NCBI RefSeq assembly: GCF_030408415.1
Contig: NZ_CP046976.1
Coordinates: 186,001-250,000 of the forward strand
Direction of reading: 5' to 3'
Source of the DNA: Corynebacterium appendicis CIP 107643
GTDB lineage: Bacteria; Actinomycetota; Actinomycetes; Mycobacteriales; Mycobacteriaceae
DNA length: 64,000 bases
This document shows, piece by piece, positions 34,462-42,570 of this stretch. The notes under the pieces are model-generated. The model was not told the origin of the DNA. It saw only the letters and a program-made list of their open reading frames with translations, and did not search any database. The translations under genes and the position numbers were made by a program. Position 1 is the first letter of the stretch, and each line of letters starts with the position of its first letter.

Positions 34462-36201
34462 ATGACGAGTGCCACCATGCCGCTTCCCGCGGATGAAAAC
34501 ACGTCTGCAACCTCTCCGGAGTTTACAGCTGCGAAGGGGAAAGTGATTTTCGTCGGTGCAGGTCCGGGCAACCCGGACTTGCTCACCATCCGTGCCCGTG
34601 AAGTTCTCGAGCGGAATGCTGTAGCTGTTGTCGACCCGGATGTTTCCGCCGGTGTCCGCGACGTCGTCGGGGCCGGCCTGCCGGTGCCGGAGGAGAAGCT
34701 GAAGGCCGCGGACGAGGCCTACGAGGAGATGTGTGCGAAGGCGAAGGAAGCCGGCGCACGCCGCAAGCCGCCGCGTCCGGCGGGTCCGACCGCCGCCGAG
34801 CTGTCCGAGGCCGCACCGCAGGGTGAGGGCATCGTCGCGCCGCTGGAGACCGCGCTGGATGAGGTGGCTGCCGCGATCGACCGCGGGGAAGCAGGCGACG
34901 GCGATGTGATCCGTCTTGTGGCGGGCAACCCGCTGACGCGCAACGCGATCATGGAGGAGATCTCCGCCGTGGCCGCTGCCGGTATGGAGTTCCAGGTCGT
35001 GCCGGGCATGTCCCTGCCGTCGACGGTGCCGTCTTTCGCCGGCATCGGACTCGGTTCCACTTACACCGAGGCGGACCTGGGCAATGAGCCGGTGGACTGG
35101 GACGGCTTGGCCGCCGCGCCGCAGCCGCTGGTGCTGCAGGGCGAATCCCGCCACCTGCCGGTCATCGCCGAGGAGCTCACCGCCCGCGGTTACAGCCCGT
35201 CGACCCCGCTGACCGTCACGGTCAACGGCACCACGCGCCTGCAGCGCACCTTCGATGCGACGCTGGGCACGGTCGGCAAGCTGGACGCGGATCTGGACGG
35301 CACCCTCGTGGTCACCATCGGTACGGCTGTCGACGACCGCTCGAAGTACTCCTGGTGGGAGAACCGCCCGCTCTACGGCTGGCGCGTGCTCGTCCCGCGC
35401 GCCAAAGAGCAGGCAGGCCCGATGAACGCCCGCTTGACGTCCTATGGCGCGATCCCGCAGTCCGTGCCGACGATTTCGATGGAGCCGCCGCGCAATCCGG
35501 CGCAGATGGATCGCGCGATCAAGGGGATCGTCGAGGGCCGCTACCAGTGGATCGTGTTCACCTCCGTTAACGGGGTGAATGCCGTGTGGGACAAATTCGA
35601 GGAGCTCGGCTTGGACGCGCGCTCGTTCGCGGGCGTGCATCTCGCCGCCGTGGGCGGCAAGACCGCCGAAGCGATCCGCGCACGCGGCATGTTCCCGGAG
35701 CTGCTCCCGCACCGCACGAAGCAGAACGCGCAGGGTCTCGTGGACGTCTTCCCGGAGTACGTCGAGGAGATCGACCCGGTGGGCCGCGTGCTGCTGCCGC
35801 GCGCCGATATCGGCACCGATGTGCTGGTTGACGGCCTGGTGGAGAAGGGCTGGGAGGTCGACGACGTCGTCGCCTACCGCACCGTCCGCGCCGCGCCGCC
35901 CGCGCCGGAGGTCCGCGACATGATCAAGACCGGCGGCTTCGACGCCGTCTGCTTCACCTCGGCCTCCACGGTGAAGAACCTCGTCGGTATCGCCGGCAAA
36001 CCGCACGCGCGCACCATCATCGCCTGCATCGGGCCGATGGCCGCCGCGGAAGCGAAGGAGCAGGGTTTGCGTGTCGACGTCGTGCCCGAGGTCGCCGACG
36101 TGCCGTCGCTTGTCGACGCTTTGGCTGAGCACGTCGCCGGACTCCGCGCCGCCGGCCAGCTGCCGCCCCCGCGCAAGAAGCGCCGCTCGCGCCGTTCCTA
36201 A
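34462..36201 (+). CDS. hemD: Uroporphyrinogen-III synthase with degenerate methyltransferase domain
   Basis: In this 579-residue fusion, the N-terminal half resembles CobA/SUMT methyltransferase: start VIFVGAGPGNPDLLTIRAREV and VVPGMSLPSTVPSFAGIGL are recognisable. The usual SAM-pocket GGDPFVFGRG segment is replaced by LVAGNPLTRNAIMEE, and a KPPRPAGPT-rich insertion sits at about 90-115. The C-terminal half is HemD (WRVLVPRAKEQAG..., FTSVNGVNAVW, CFTSASTVKNLV). HemD closes the tetrapyrrole to uroporphyrinogen III. Methylation to precorrin-2 is doubtful here. It is probably transcribed separately from hemAC, because 187 bases precede it. Confidence 0.9.
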   Translation: MTSATMPLPADENTSATSPEFTAAKGKVIFVGAGPGNPDLLTIRAREVLERNAVAVVDPDVSAGVRDVVGAGLPVPEEKLKAADEAYEEMCAKAKEAGARRKPPRPAGPTAAELSEAAPQGEGIVAPLETALDEVAAAIDRGEAGDGDVIRLVAGNPLTRNAIMEEISAVAAAGMEFQVVPGMSLPSTVPSFAGIGLGSTYTEADLGNEPVDWDGLAAAPQPLVLQGESRHLPVIAEELTARGYSPSTPLTVTVNGTTRLQRTFDATLGTVGKLDADLDGTLVVTIGTAVDDRSKYSWWENRPLYGWRVLVPRAKEQAGPMNARLTSYGAIPQSVPTISMEPPRNPAQMDRAIKGIVEGRYQWIVFTSVNGVNAVWDKFEELGLDARSFAGVHLAAVGGKTAEAIRARGMFPELLPHRTKQNAQGLVDVFPEYVEEIDPVGRVLLPRADIGTDVLVDGLVEKGWEVDDVVAYRTVRAAPPAPEVRDMIKTGGFDAVCFTSASTVKNLVGIAGKPHARTIIACIGPMAAAEAKEQGLRVDVVPEVADVPSLVDALAEHVAGLRAAGQLPPPRKKRRSRRS

Positions 36202-36255
36202 GCCATTCCTGATTCAGCGCCGTGGCAGCCATTTTCGCCTACAGGGCGGAGTTCC

Positions 36256-36261
36256 TAAGAT
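36256..36261 (+). promoter_or_regulatory. -10 box of leaderless hemB
   Basis: TAAGAT, 7 bases before GTG 36269; it overlaps the alternative ATG at 36260. Confidence 0.5.
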
Positions 36262-36268
36262 GGGGTGC

Positions 36269-37324
36269 GTGTCTGATTCAGCTTTGAACCCTGTACATGC
36301 TGGTCCGGTGCGACGCCCGCGCCGCCTGCGCCGCAACCCCGTGATGCGCGCGATGGTCGCCGAGACGCAGCTGCACCCGACCGACTTCATCCTGCCCCTG
36401 TTCATCGCAGACGATTTGGGGGAGAGCGGCGAGCGCCGCGAGATCCCCTCGATGCCGGGCGTGTACCAGCACAGCATGGACTCCCTGGTGGAGATCTGCC
36501 GCGAAGCAGTCGAACTCGGCGTCCCATGCGTCGACCTCTTCGGCGTTCCGCGCGACGAAGACAAGGACGCGGAAGGCTCCCAGGCGTGGGCCGAGAACGG
36601 CATCTTGAACCGTGCCCTTTCCCGTCTTCGCTCAGAATTCGGCGAGGACCTGCTGATCATGGCCGACACCTGCCTGGACGAGTTCACCGACCACGGCCAC
36701 TGCGGCGTGGTGGTCACCGATGCCCACGGCAACGACGTGGTGGACAACGACGCGACGCTGCCGCTCTACGCCAAGATGGCGGTCTCGCAGGCGGAGGCCG
36801 GCGCGCACATTGTCAGCCCGTCGGGAATGATGGACGGCCAGATCGAGGTCATCCGTGAAGCCCTCGACAACGCCGGCTTCCAGGACGTGGCCATCATGGC
36901 CTATTCCGCGAAATACGCCTCGGCGTTCTTCGGCCCGTTCCGCGATGCTGTCGGCTCGTCGCTCACCGGCGACCGCCGCACCTACCAGCAGAACCCGGCG
37001 AATATCCGCGAATCCCTCCTTGAGGCGGAGCTGGACATCGCCGAAGGTGCCGACTTCGTCATGGTCAAGCCCGCTCTGCCGTACCTGGACGTGCTGTCCA
37101 AGATCACTGAAATGTCCCCGGTGCCCGTCGCGGCCTACCAGGTCTCCGGCGAGTACGCGATGATCCAGGCATCCGGCGCCAACGGCTGGACCGACCGCGA
37201 CGCCACCATGATGGAGTCGCTCATGTCCATCAAACGCGCCGGCGCCGATCAGATCTTCACCTATTTCGCCCTCGACGCCGCACGCATTCTCGCGGCTGAG
37301 GCCGGGAAAGACGGGCAGCGATGA
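36269..37324 (+). CDS. hemB: Delta-aminolevulinic acid dehydratase (porphobilinogen synthase)
   Basis: This 351-residue protein has the metal-binding region MADTCLDEFTDHGHCGV, a catalytic Lys in YSAKYASAFFGPFRDA and another in VMVKPALPYLD. It condenses two 5-aminolevulinate molecules into porphobilinogen. The start is set at GTG 36269 from the TAAGAT box; ATG 36260 would add MGC. The zinc-type Cys triad is reduced to one or two Cys (TCLDE, GHCGV), so zinc versus magnesium use is unclear. It overlaps the next gene by 4 bases. Confidence 0.94.
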   Translation: MSDSALNPVHAGPVRRPRRLRRNPVMRAMVAETQLHPTDFILPLFIADDLGESGERREIPSMPGVYQHSMDSLVEICREAVELGVPCVDLFGVPRDEDKDAEGSQAWAENGILNRALSRLRSEFGEDLLIMADTCLDEFTDHGHCGVVVTDAHGNDVVDNDATLPLYAKMAVSQAEAGAHIVSPSGMMDGQIEVIREALDNAGFQDVAIMAYSAKYASAFFGPFRDAVGSSLTGDRRTYQQNPANIRESLLEAELDIAEGADFVMVKPALPYLDVLSKITEMSPVPVAAYQVSGEYAMIQASGANGWTDRDATMMESLMSIKRAGADQIFTYFALDAARILAAEAGKDGQR

Positions 37325-37965
37325 CCGTGCCTAATCCGGGAATGTTCCCGGGGAATGTGGGGGATAGGGGCGAGCAGGGATCGTCGATAAGCGGAAAGCG
37401 TGGTGCGCACGACCCGCACACGCCCCCGGAGGCCGTGCGCTACCTGCTGTTCGCGTGGGCGGTCATGATCGGCGCCGAACTGGTGCACCAGCTGTTCGGG
37501 CTGGCCATGGCGGTGATCGACCCGTCGGCGCTGATGGAATCCGCGCGCGAGGCGAATAAGACCGTCGGCGGCGGTGAAGCTGTCGGCGACGACCAGGTCA
37601 AGCTGATCGTCTACGTCGCGATCGCGCTGATGGGGTTGTTCGCACTGGGCGTCGTGCTGGTGCTCGCGCTCGCGCTGAAAGCGGTCGCGCGGCAGAAGAA
37701 ATGGTCGACGAACGCCGCCATGCTGCTGACGGTGTTCTCCTGCTATTTCCTGCTGCGCATGATCACCGTCTTCCTCGTCGTCGGCGCGAACAGCGACGGC
37801 ATTCCCACCGCGGTCGTGGCGCTCGACGGCATCATCCAGATCATTGCCGGCGTCGCGGGAGTCTGCGCCCTCATCTTCGCCCGGCAGGACGACGCGAAGA
37901 AGTGGACCGCCAAGGATGATGCCAAAGGCGGGCGCGGCCACCATAATGATTCCAGTCCTGTTTAA
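37321..37965 (+). CDS. Four-helix membrane protein of the heme cluster
   Basis: This 214-residue protein has four transmembrane segments (about 42-66, 95-122, 132-158 and 162-186) and a hydrophilic, Lys/His/Asp-rich tail. Its ATG overlaps the hemB stop by 4 bases (ATGA), which ties it to hemB translation. An equivalent gene follows hemB in C. glutamicum. No function is recognised; a role linked to heme or its precursors at the membrane is only inferred from context. Confidence 0.78.
   Translation: MTVPNPGMFPGNVGDRGEQGSSISGKRGAHDPHTPPEAVRYLLFAWAVMIGAELVHQLFGLAMAVIDPSALMESAREANKTVGGGEAVGDDQVKLIVYVAIALMGLFALGVVLVLALALKAVARQKKWSTNAAMLLTVFSCYFLLRMITVFLVVGANSDGIPTAVVALDGIIQIIAGVAGVCALIFARQDDAKKWTAKDDAKGGRGHHNDSSPV
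37382..37392 (+). repeat. 11-bp word CGTCGATAAGC
   Basis: Exact copy at the beginning of the membrane protein gene, in the 19-base stretch shared with 10422-10440 (reading SSISGK). Confidence 0.8.
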
Positions 37966-37991
37966 ACCCTGATTGGAAGTCACTCACGACC

Positions 37992-38474
37992 ATGGCCGGA
38001 ATGTTCCCCTCGATGATCAGCCACCCGGACGACGCCAACCGCCGTTCCACCGGGCAGGCCGGCGACGACTGGCCGCGGCCGCTGCAGATCGGCTTCTACC
38101 TGCTCTGCGCCGCCGCGGTACTGATGCTGCTCACCTCGATGCTGCTGCTCGGCCAAGGCTTCCCGGCCGGTGCAGACGAGTCGCTGCGCGGGTACTTCAT
38201 GAGCAATATGCGCATCACCGCTTTCGGCAACATCATCCTGGGCGTGCTGCTCGTCTCCGCCGCTGCGTTCTTCCGGCAGGGCAGCCGCTCCGCGCGGCGC
38301 TGGGCCAGCGCATTCATCGGCCTGTCGCTCTTCCTTAACCTGGCGGCGTTCCTCACGAAGATCCTGTCGCCGTGGGCGACGATGCTCATCGTCATCCTGC
38401 TCGCCTTCGGCCTCTTCTCTACTTTCCGGCCGGACTCCAACGCGTACGTGGATAAGATGAGCCCGCGATTCTAA
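37992..38474 (+). CDS. Small membrane protein of the heme cluster
   Basis: This 160-residue protein has three to four transmembrane segments (about 30-52, 75-95, 104-122 and 125-143). It lies 26 bases after the previous membrane gene, in the same direction, and is followed by the P-type-ATPase-like gene. A similar tandem is found after hemB in C. glutamicum. Unknown function. Confidence 0.75.
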   Translation: MAGMFPSMISHPDDANRRSTGQAGDDWPRPLQIGFYLLCAAAVLMLLTSMLLLGQGFPAGADESLRGYFMSNMRITAFGNIILGVLLVSAAAFFRQGSRSARRWASAFIGLSLFLNLAAFLTKILSPWATMLIVILLAFGLFSTFRPDSNAYVDKMSPRF

Positions 38475-38568
38475 TTCCGCAGACGACACCTCCTGCTTGC
38501 GGGGTTTCGAGGCGGAGAGTATGTACTGACGATTGACCATGGCCGAGCACGGAAAGGGGTGAGACACA

Positions 38569-41487
38569 ATGGCAAACGAAGCAGACGATGTCCGCGACCC
38601 GGACACCAGCGGGTACCTGGGCAAGGACTCGATCCGCCAGACCGCGGAGAATGCCGAGATCGCGGCGAACACCAGCGCGATCGGCCCGGGTTCCGACGGC
38701 GACGATGAGGAGCGCAGCGCGGAAAGCTCGGAGAATGCCGAGACCTCCGGCGACGACGAACAGCAGGGCGCTGAGACTGGCGAAGACTCGGCGGACAGCG
38801 GCGGCACGGACGACGCGTCAGCTCCGGCAGACCCGGAGGAGGCGACCGGCGACTACGAGGTCGCTGAAGGGCTGGAATCCGACGACTCTTCTGAAACCAG
38901 CGCGTTGGGCCGGTGCATCGAGGACGCGCACGAAGCTGCGCGGAAGGCGGGCTTCGCCGTCGGCGGTGAGCCGGACAGCACGGACCACTCCGGGTGGGCA
39001 GCCGTCGGTGACGGCGACCTACCGGGCCGCCCGCACGTCTCCTACTCCTTCCTGCTGGAGAACCTTCCCGCCGTGCCGGACGTGAACGAGGTCGAAGCGG
39101 CCGTGGAGCAGCTCGACGGAGTGCAGTGCCGGATTGTCTACCCCAGTTCCACCGCGTGGGTGACTGCGCCGGACACGATGAGCCCGGCAGTGATCCTAGA
39201 GACCTTCGCAAAGCACGGAATCGCGGCGACGATGTCCGAGACATCCCTGCTGCGTTACGCGGCCCGCGCGCAGACCGCGGAGCACCACGCCCGCCGCAAG
39301 CCGGTGAAAGACATGCCGAGCCGCATGCGCCGGCGCCGCCGCATGGCGGCCCGCTCGATGGATAAGGCGCGCCGGGCCGGTTACGGCCAGCCCCGCCAGG
39401 AGTACAAGCACGAGGACGTTCTCTACACTGCCCGCGACCTCGTCACCCCGGCCCGCATGTGGCTGGCGCTGGTGCTCACCATCCCGGTTCTAGTGATGGC
39501 GTATTTCGAGCCCGCCCAATTCGATGGCTGGCAGTGGGTATCTCTGGCATTGGCCACTCCGGTGGTCACGTGGTGCGCGTTCCCGTTCCACCGCGCGATG
39601 CTGGGTGGCGTGCGCCGCGGCATCGCGGCACTCGACGGTGCGAGCTCGATCGCGGCGATCATCGCGTATGTGTGGTCCGCCGCGGTCATCGCATTCGCGC
39701 CGACGGGCCACCGCGGCTGGCATTCGGCCTTCTCGTGGTTCGCCTCGACGCAGGGCACAGCGGACGGCCCGGAACTCTTCCTTGACGTCGCGTGCGGGAT
39801 CACGACGCTGCTGCTCATCGGCAGGCGGTATTCGATCCGCGCGCGCACACTGCTTATCGACGAGCTCGCCGACGCCTCCGTCGACCCCCACACCGAGTAC
39901 ATCCGGATCAGTAAGAAGCGCGGCGGCGCCGACTGCGCCGAGGAGAAGATTCCTGTCGCGGAGATCAACCGCGGCGACGACATCGTCGTGCATGCCGGCG
40001 AGACGATCCCGGTGGACGGCAAGATCATGGGCGGCCGCGCCCTGCTACGGCCGGGGCTGATCGACGTGCACGAACCGGTCGACGTGAAGGTCGGCTCGGT
40101 GGTGTACGCCGGCTCCGTGATCCGCGAAGGCGAGATCAAGGTCCGCGCGCAGCGCACCGGCCACGCCACAAGGTGGCAGGCGGTGCACCACTGGCTGACC
40201 GACGTGGAGCGGCGCCAGCGCTACGCCTCCGTGCAGTACGCCCGCGCTGCGGCGCTGCTGCTGCCGGTGGCGATGACGGTGGCGTTCTTCAGCTTCATCT
40301 TGTGGGGCCTGATCGCCAGAGACTATAACGCCGCCCTGCGCACAGCATTGACGGTGTTGTCGGGCGTGGCCCCGCCGGCGCTGGCTCTGTCGCCGGCGTT
40401 GGCTCTGCGTTTGGGCGTCGAGTCCGCCGTGCGCAACGGGATTCTCGTTCGTGAAGGCGAGGTCTTGCGGCAGCTGGAGGACGTCGACACGGTCGTGTTC
40501 AACCGCGTGGGCACGCTCGCGGAACCGAAGATGTTCATCGAGTCCGTCACCGCCCTGGAAGGGGAGAGCGAGGAAATGGTGCTGCGCATCGCCGGTGCGC
40601 TGTCCATGGAATCGGCTCACCCGGCCTCCCGCGCGCTGGTGCACGGGGCGCGTGAGGCGCGCTCCCAGTCCGACGACGACCCGCATGTGCCAGCACGCTA
40701 CGAGCTGGTCAGTATGGACCAGGAGCCCAGCGGCGATATTACCGGCAGGATCGCGTTGACGTACGTCGACGAGGAGGGCCACGAGACGGTCACCCAGGTG
40801 GATGCCCGCCTGTGGCGCCCGGTGAACCTGTCCAACCTCCGCGGCGCTCTGGCTGTGGCCGCCACCTCCGGCGGCACCCCGGTAGTGGTGAATTGGAAGG
40901 GCAAGAACCGTGGAGTGGTCACCCTGTTCGACCCTTTCAAGGACGACGCCGACGAGGCTGTCATGGCCCTGGAGTCGCGTGGCCTGGAAACCGTGATGCT
41001 CACCCGCGACACCTATCCCGTCGCGCGCCGCTACGCCGACTACCTGGGTATTTCTAATGTGTTGGCGGGCATCATGCACGACCGCAAGCCGGGCGCGATC
41101 CGCAACCTCCGCGCCGTCGGCGCGCGCGTCGCCGCAGTCGGCGACAACACCGTCACCGACGCGCTGCGCGCGGCCAACGTCAGCATGATGTACGCCACCG
41201 CCGACGACATCGAGACGGGCCAGCAGCGCCGCCGCAGGCTGTCGGCGGTACTGCTCCGCAACGACGTCATGGCGGTGCCGCAGCTGATCGTGCACGCGCA
41301 GCGCGTCGGCGCGATCATCGACCGCAACCAGATCCTGGCGTGGGGTTACAACATCGCGGTGCTCGTCGCAGCGGTGGCCGGCGTGATCCCGCCGATCGTG
41401 GCGACGGTGCTGATGCTCGGCGCCTCGTTGCTCATCGAGGTGTTGTCGATGCGCGCCCGCCGCTTCCCCCGGATCGACCGGTTGTGA
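38569..41487 (+). CDS. P1B-type ATPase-like pseudoenzyme in the heme cluster
   Basis: This is a 972-residue protein. Residues 1-110 are acidic and disordered; about 115-245 holds a ferredoxin-like, HMA-related region without CxxC; and about 285 onward is a P1B-like membrane and catalytic core with some eight hydrophobic segments. Key motifs are altered. The phosphorylation motif DKTGT reads NRVGT (about 643-647, Asn for Asp). The membrane CPx reads APP (about 603). Actuator TGE is replaced near DVHEPV (about 497). TGD reads TRD. GDGxND reads GDNTVTD (about 860). Only the HP motif (AHPASRAL) is kept. The ORF is long and intact, so it looks like a conserved pseudoenzyme and not decay. GAAAGGGGTG precedes ATG. 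It lies between hemB-linked membrane genes and hemE. Confidence 0.85.
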   Translation: MANEADDVRDPDTSGYLGKDSIRQTAENAEIAANTSAIGPGSDGDDEERSAESSENAETSGDDEQQGAETGEDSADSGGTDDASAPADPEEATGDYEVAEGLESDDSSETSALGRCIEDAHEAARKAGFAVGGEPDSTDHSGWAAVGDGDLPGRPHVSYSFLLENLPAVPDVNEVEAAVEQLDGVQCRIVYPSSTAWVTAPDTMSPAVILETFAKHGIAATMSETSLLRYAARAQTAEHHARRKPVKDMPSRMRRRRRMAARSMDKARRAGYGQPRQEYKHEDVLYTARDLVTPARMWLALVLTIPVLVMAYFEPAQFDGWQWVSLALATPVVTWCAFPFHRAMLGGVRRGIAALDGASSIAAIIAYVWSAAVIAFAPTGHRGWHSAFSWFASTQGTADGPELFLDVACGITTLLLIGRRYSIRARTLLIDELADASVDPHTEYIRISKKRGGADCAEEKIPVAEINRGDDIVVHAGETIPVDGKIMGGRALLRPGLIDVHEPVDVKVGSVVYAGSVIREGEIKVRAQRTGHATRWQAVHHWLTDVERRQRYASVQYARAAALLLPVAMTVAFFSFILWGLIARDYNAALRTALTVLSGVAPPALALSPALALRLGVESAVRNGILVREGEVLRQLEDVDTVVFNRVGTLAEPKMFIESVTALEGESEEMVLRIAGALSMESAHPASRALVHGAREARSQSDDDPHVPARYELVSMDQEPSGDITGRIALTYVDEEGHETVTQVDARLWRPVNLSNLRGALAVAATSGGTPVVVNWKGKNRGVVTLFDPFKDDADEAVMALESRGLETVMLTRDTYPVARRYADYLGISNVLAGIMHDRKPGAIRNLRAVGARVAAVGDNTVTDALRAANVSMMYATADDIETGQQRRRRLSAVLLRNDVMAVPQLIVHAQRVGAIIDRNQILAWGYNIAVLVAAVAGVIPPIVATVLMLGASLLIEVLSMRARRFPRIDRL
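39852..39862 (-). repeat. 11-bp word CGTCGATAAGC
   Basis: Exact copy in the P-type-ATPase-like gene (CTT ATC GAC, LID). Confidence 0.8.
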
Positions 41488-41520
41488 CACCCACGGCTCC
41501 CATGGGCCACAATGGACTGC

Positions 41521-42570
41521 ATGACCCGACGTGAGCTGAATCAAGCCCCCATTGTGGAGGCCGCTTACGGCCGCACGCCGTCCCGCACCCCGGTGTGGTT
41601 CATGCGCCAGGCCGGCCGTTCCCTGCCGGAGTACCGCGAAGTCCGCGAAGGCATCGCGATGCTCGACTCCTGCTTCATGCCGGAGCTGCTGGCAGAGATC
41701 ACGCTGCAGCCGGTGCGCCGCCACGATGTGGACGCCGCGATCTTGTTCTCCGATATCGTCGTGCCACTCAAGGCCGCCGGCGTGGACGTGGAGATCGTGC
41801 CCGGCCGCGGCCCGGTACTGGACACACCCATCCGCACCAAGGAGGACGTGGCCAACCTGCCGATCCTGGACCACGAGGTTGATGAGGTCGCCGAAGGCAT
41901 CAGCCACATCCTGGATGAGCTGAACGACACCCAGGCGCTCATCGGCTTCGTCGGCGCGCCGTTCACACTGGCCAGCTACCTCGTCGAAGGTGGGCCGAGC
42001 AAGAACCACGAGAAGACCAAGGCCATGATGCACGGCGACCCGGACACGTGGCACGAGCTGATGCGCCGCCTGGTGCCCACCATCACTGCTTTCCTGCGCA
42101 CGCAGGTCACCGCGGGCATCGACGCGATGCAGCTGTTCGATTCCTGGGCGGGCTTTCTCACCGAGGCCGACTACCGCCGCCACGTGCTGCCGTATTCCGC
42201 GGAGATCCTGGAAACGGTCGCGGGCGAGATCCCGCGCATCCACTTCGGCGTTGCCACGGGCGAGCTGCTCGGCGCTATGTCGGAGGCGGGCAGCGAGGTC
42301 ATGGGCGTCGACTGGCGCGTTCCGCTCGACCGCGCCGCGGAGCGTTTCGCGTCCCCGCGCGTGCTGCAGGGCAACCTCGATCCGGCGATGCTCTTCGCCG
42401 GCGAAGGCGTCGTGCGCGAGGAGGTCGCGCGCATCAAGGCTGAAGCCGCCCGCGCCATCGAGGCAGGCACTGCCACGGGGCACATCTTCAATCTCGGCCA
42501 CGGCGTGCTGCCTACCACCGACGCCGAGGCGATCACCGAGGCTGTGCGCCTCATTCACGAGGAGAGCTAA
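41521..42570 (+). CDS. hemE: Uroporphyrinogen decarboxylase
   Basis: This 349-residue protein has the signature PVWFMRQAGRSLPEYR near the N-terminus, ILFSDIVVPLKAAG with the catalytic Asp, and C-terminal LGHGVLPTT. It converts uroporphyrinogen III to coproporphyrinogen III. ATG 41521 is chosen over the in-frame ATG at 41512; a weak CACAAT box lies 7 bases upstream. Its stop overlaps the hemY start (TAATG). Confidence 0.96.
   Translation: MTRRELNQAPIVEAAYGRTPSRTPVWFMRQAGRSLPEYREVREGIAMLDSCFMPELLAEITLQPVRRHDVDAAILFSDIVVPLKAAGVDVEIVPGRGPVLDTPIRTKEDVANLPILDHEVDEVAEGISHILDELNDTQALIGFVGAPFTLASYLVEGGPSKNHEKTKAMMHGDPDTWHELMRRLVPTITAFLRTQVTAGIDAMQLFDSWAGFLTEADYRRHVLPYSAEILETVAGEIPRIHFGVATGELLGAMSEAGSEVMGVDWRVPLDRAAERFASPRVLQGNLDPAMLFAGEGVVREEVARIKAEAARAIEAGTATGHIFNLGHGVLPTTDAEAITEAVRLIHEES

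Noticed and set aside
34459..36132. Reverse-strand ORF of 557 codons opposite hemD
   Set aside because: Antisense shadow of hemD; no domain-like sequence.
40498..40515. Sequencing error as cause of Asn in the P-type ATPase motif
   Set aside because: Several independent motifs over 1 kb are changed without any frameshift, so a single error cannot explain it.
40045..42558. Reverse-strand ORF of 837 codons across the P-type-ATPase-like gene and hemE
   Set aside because: It crosses two well-supported genes and has typical shadow composition (Gly/Ala/His/Arg/Val).
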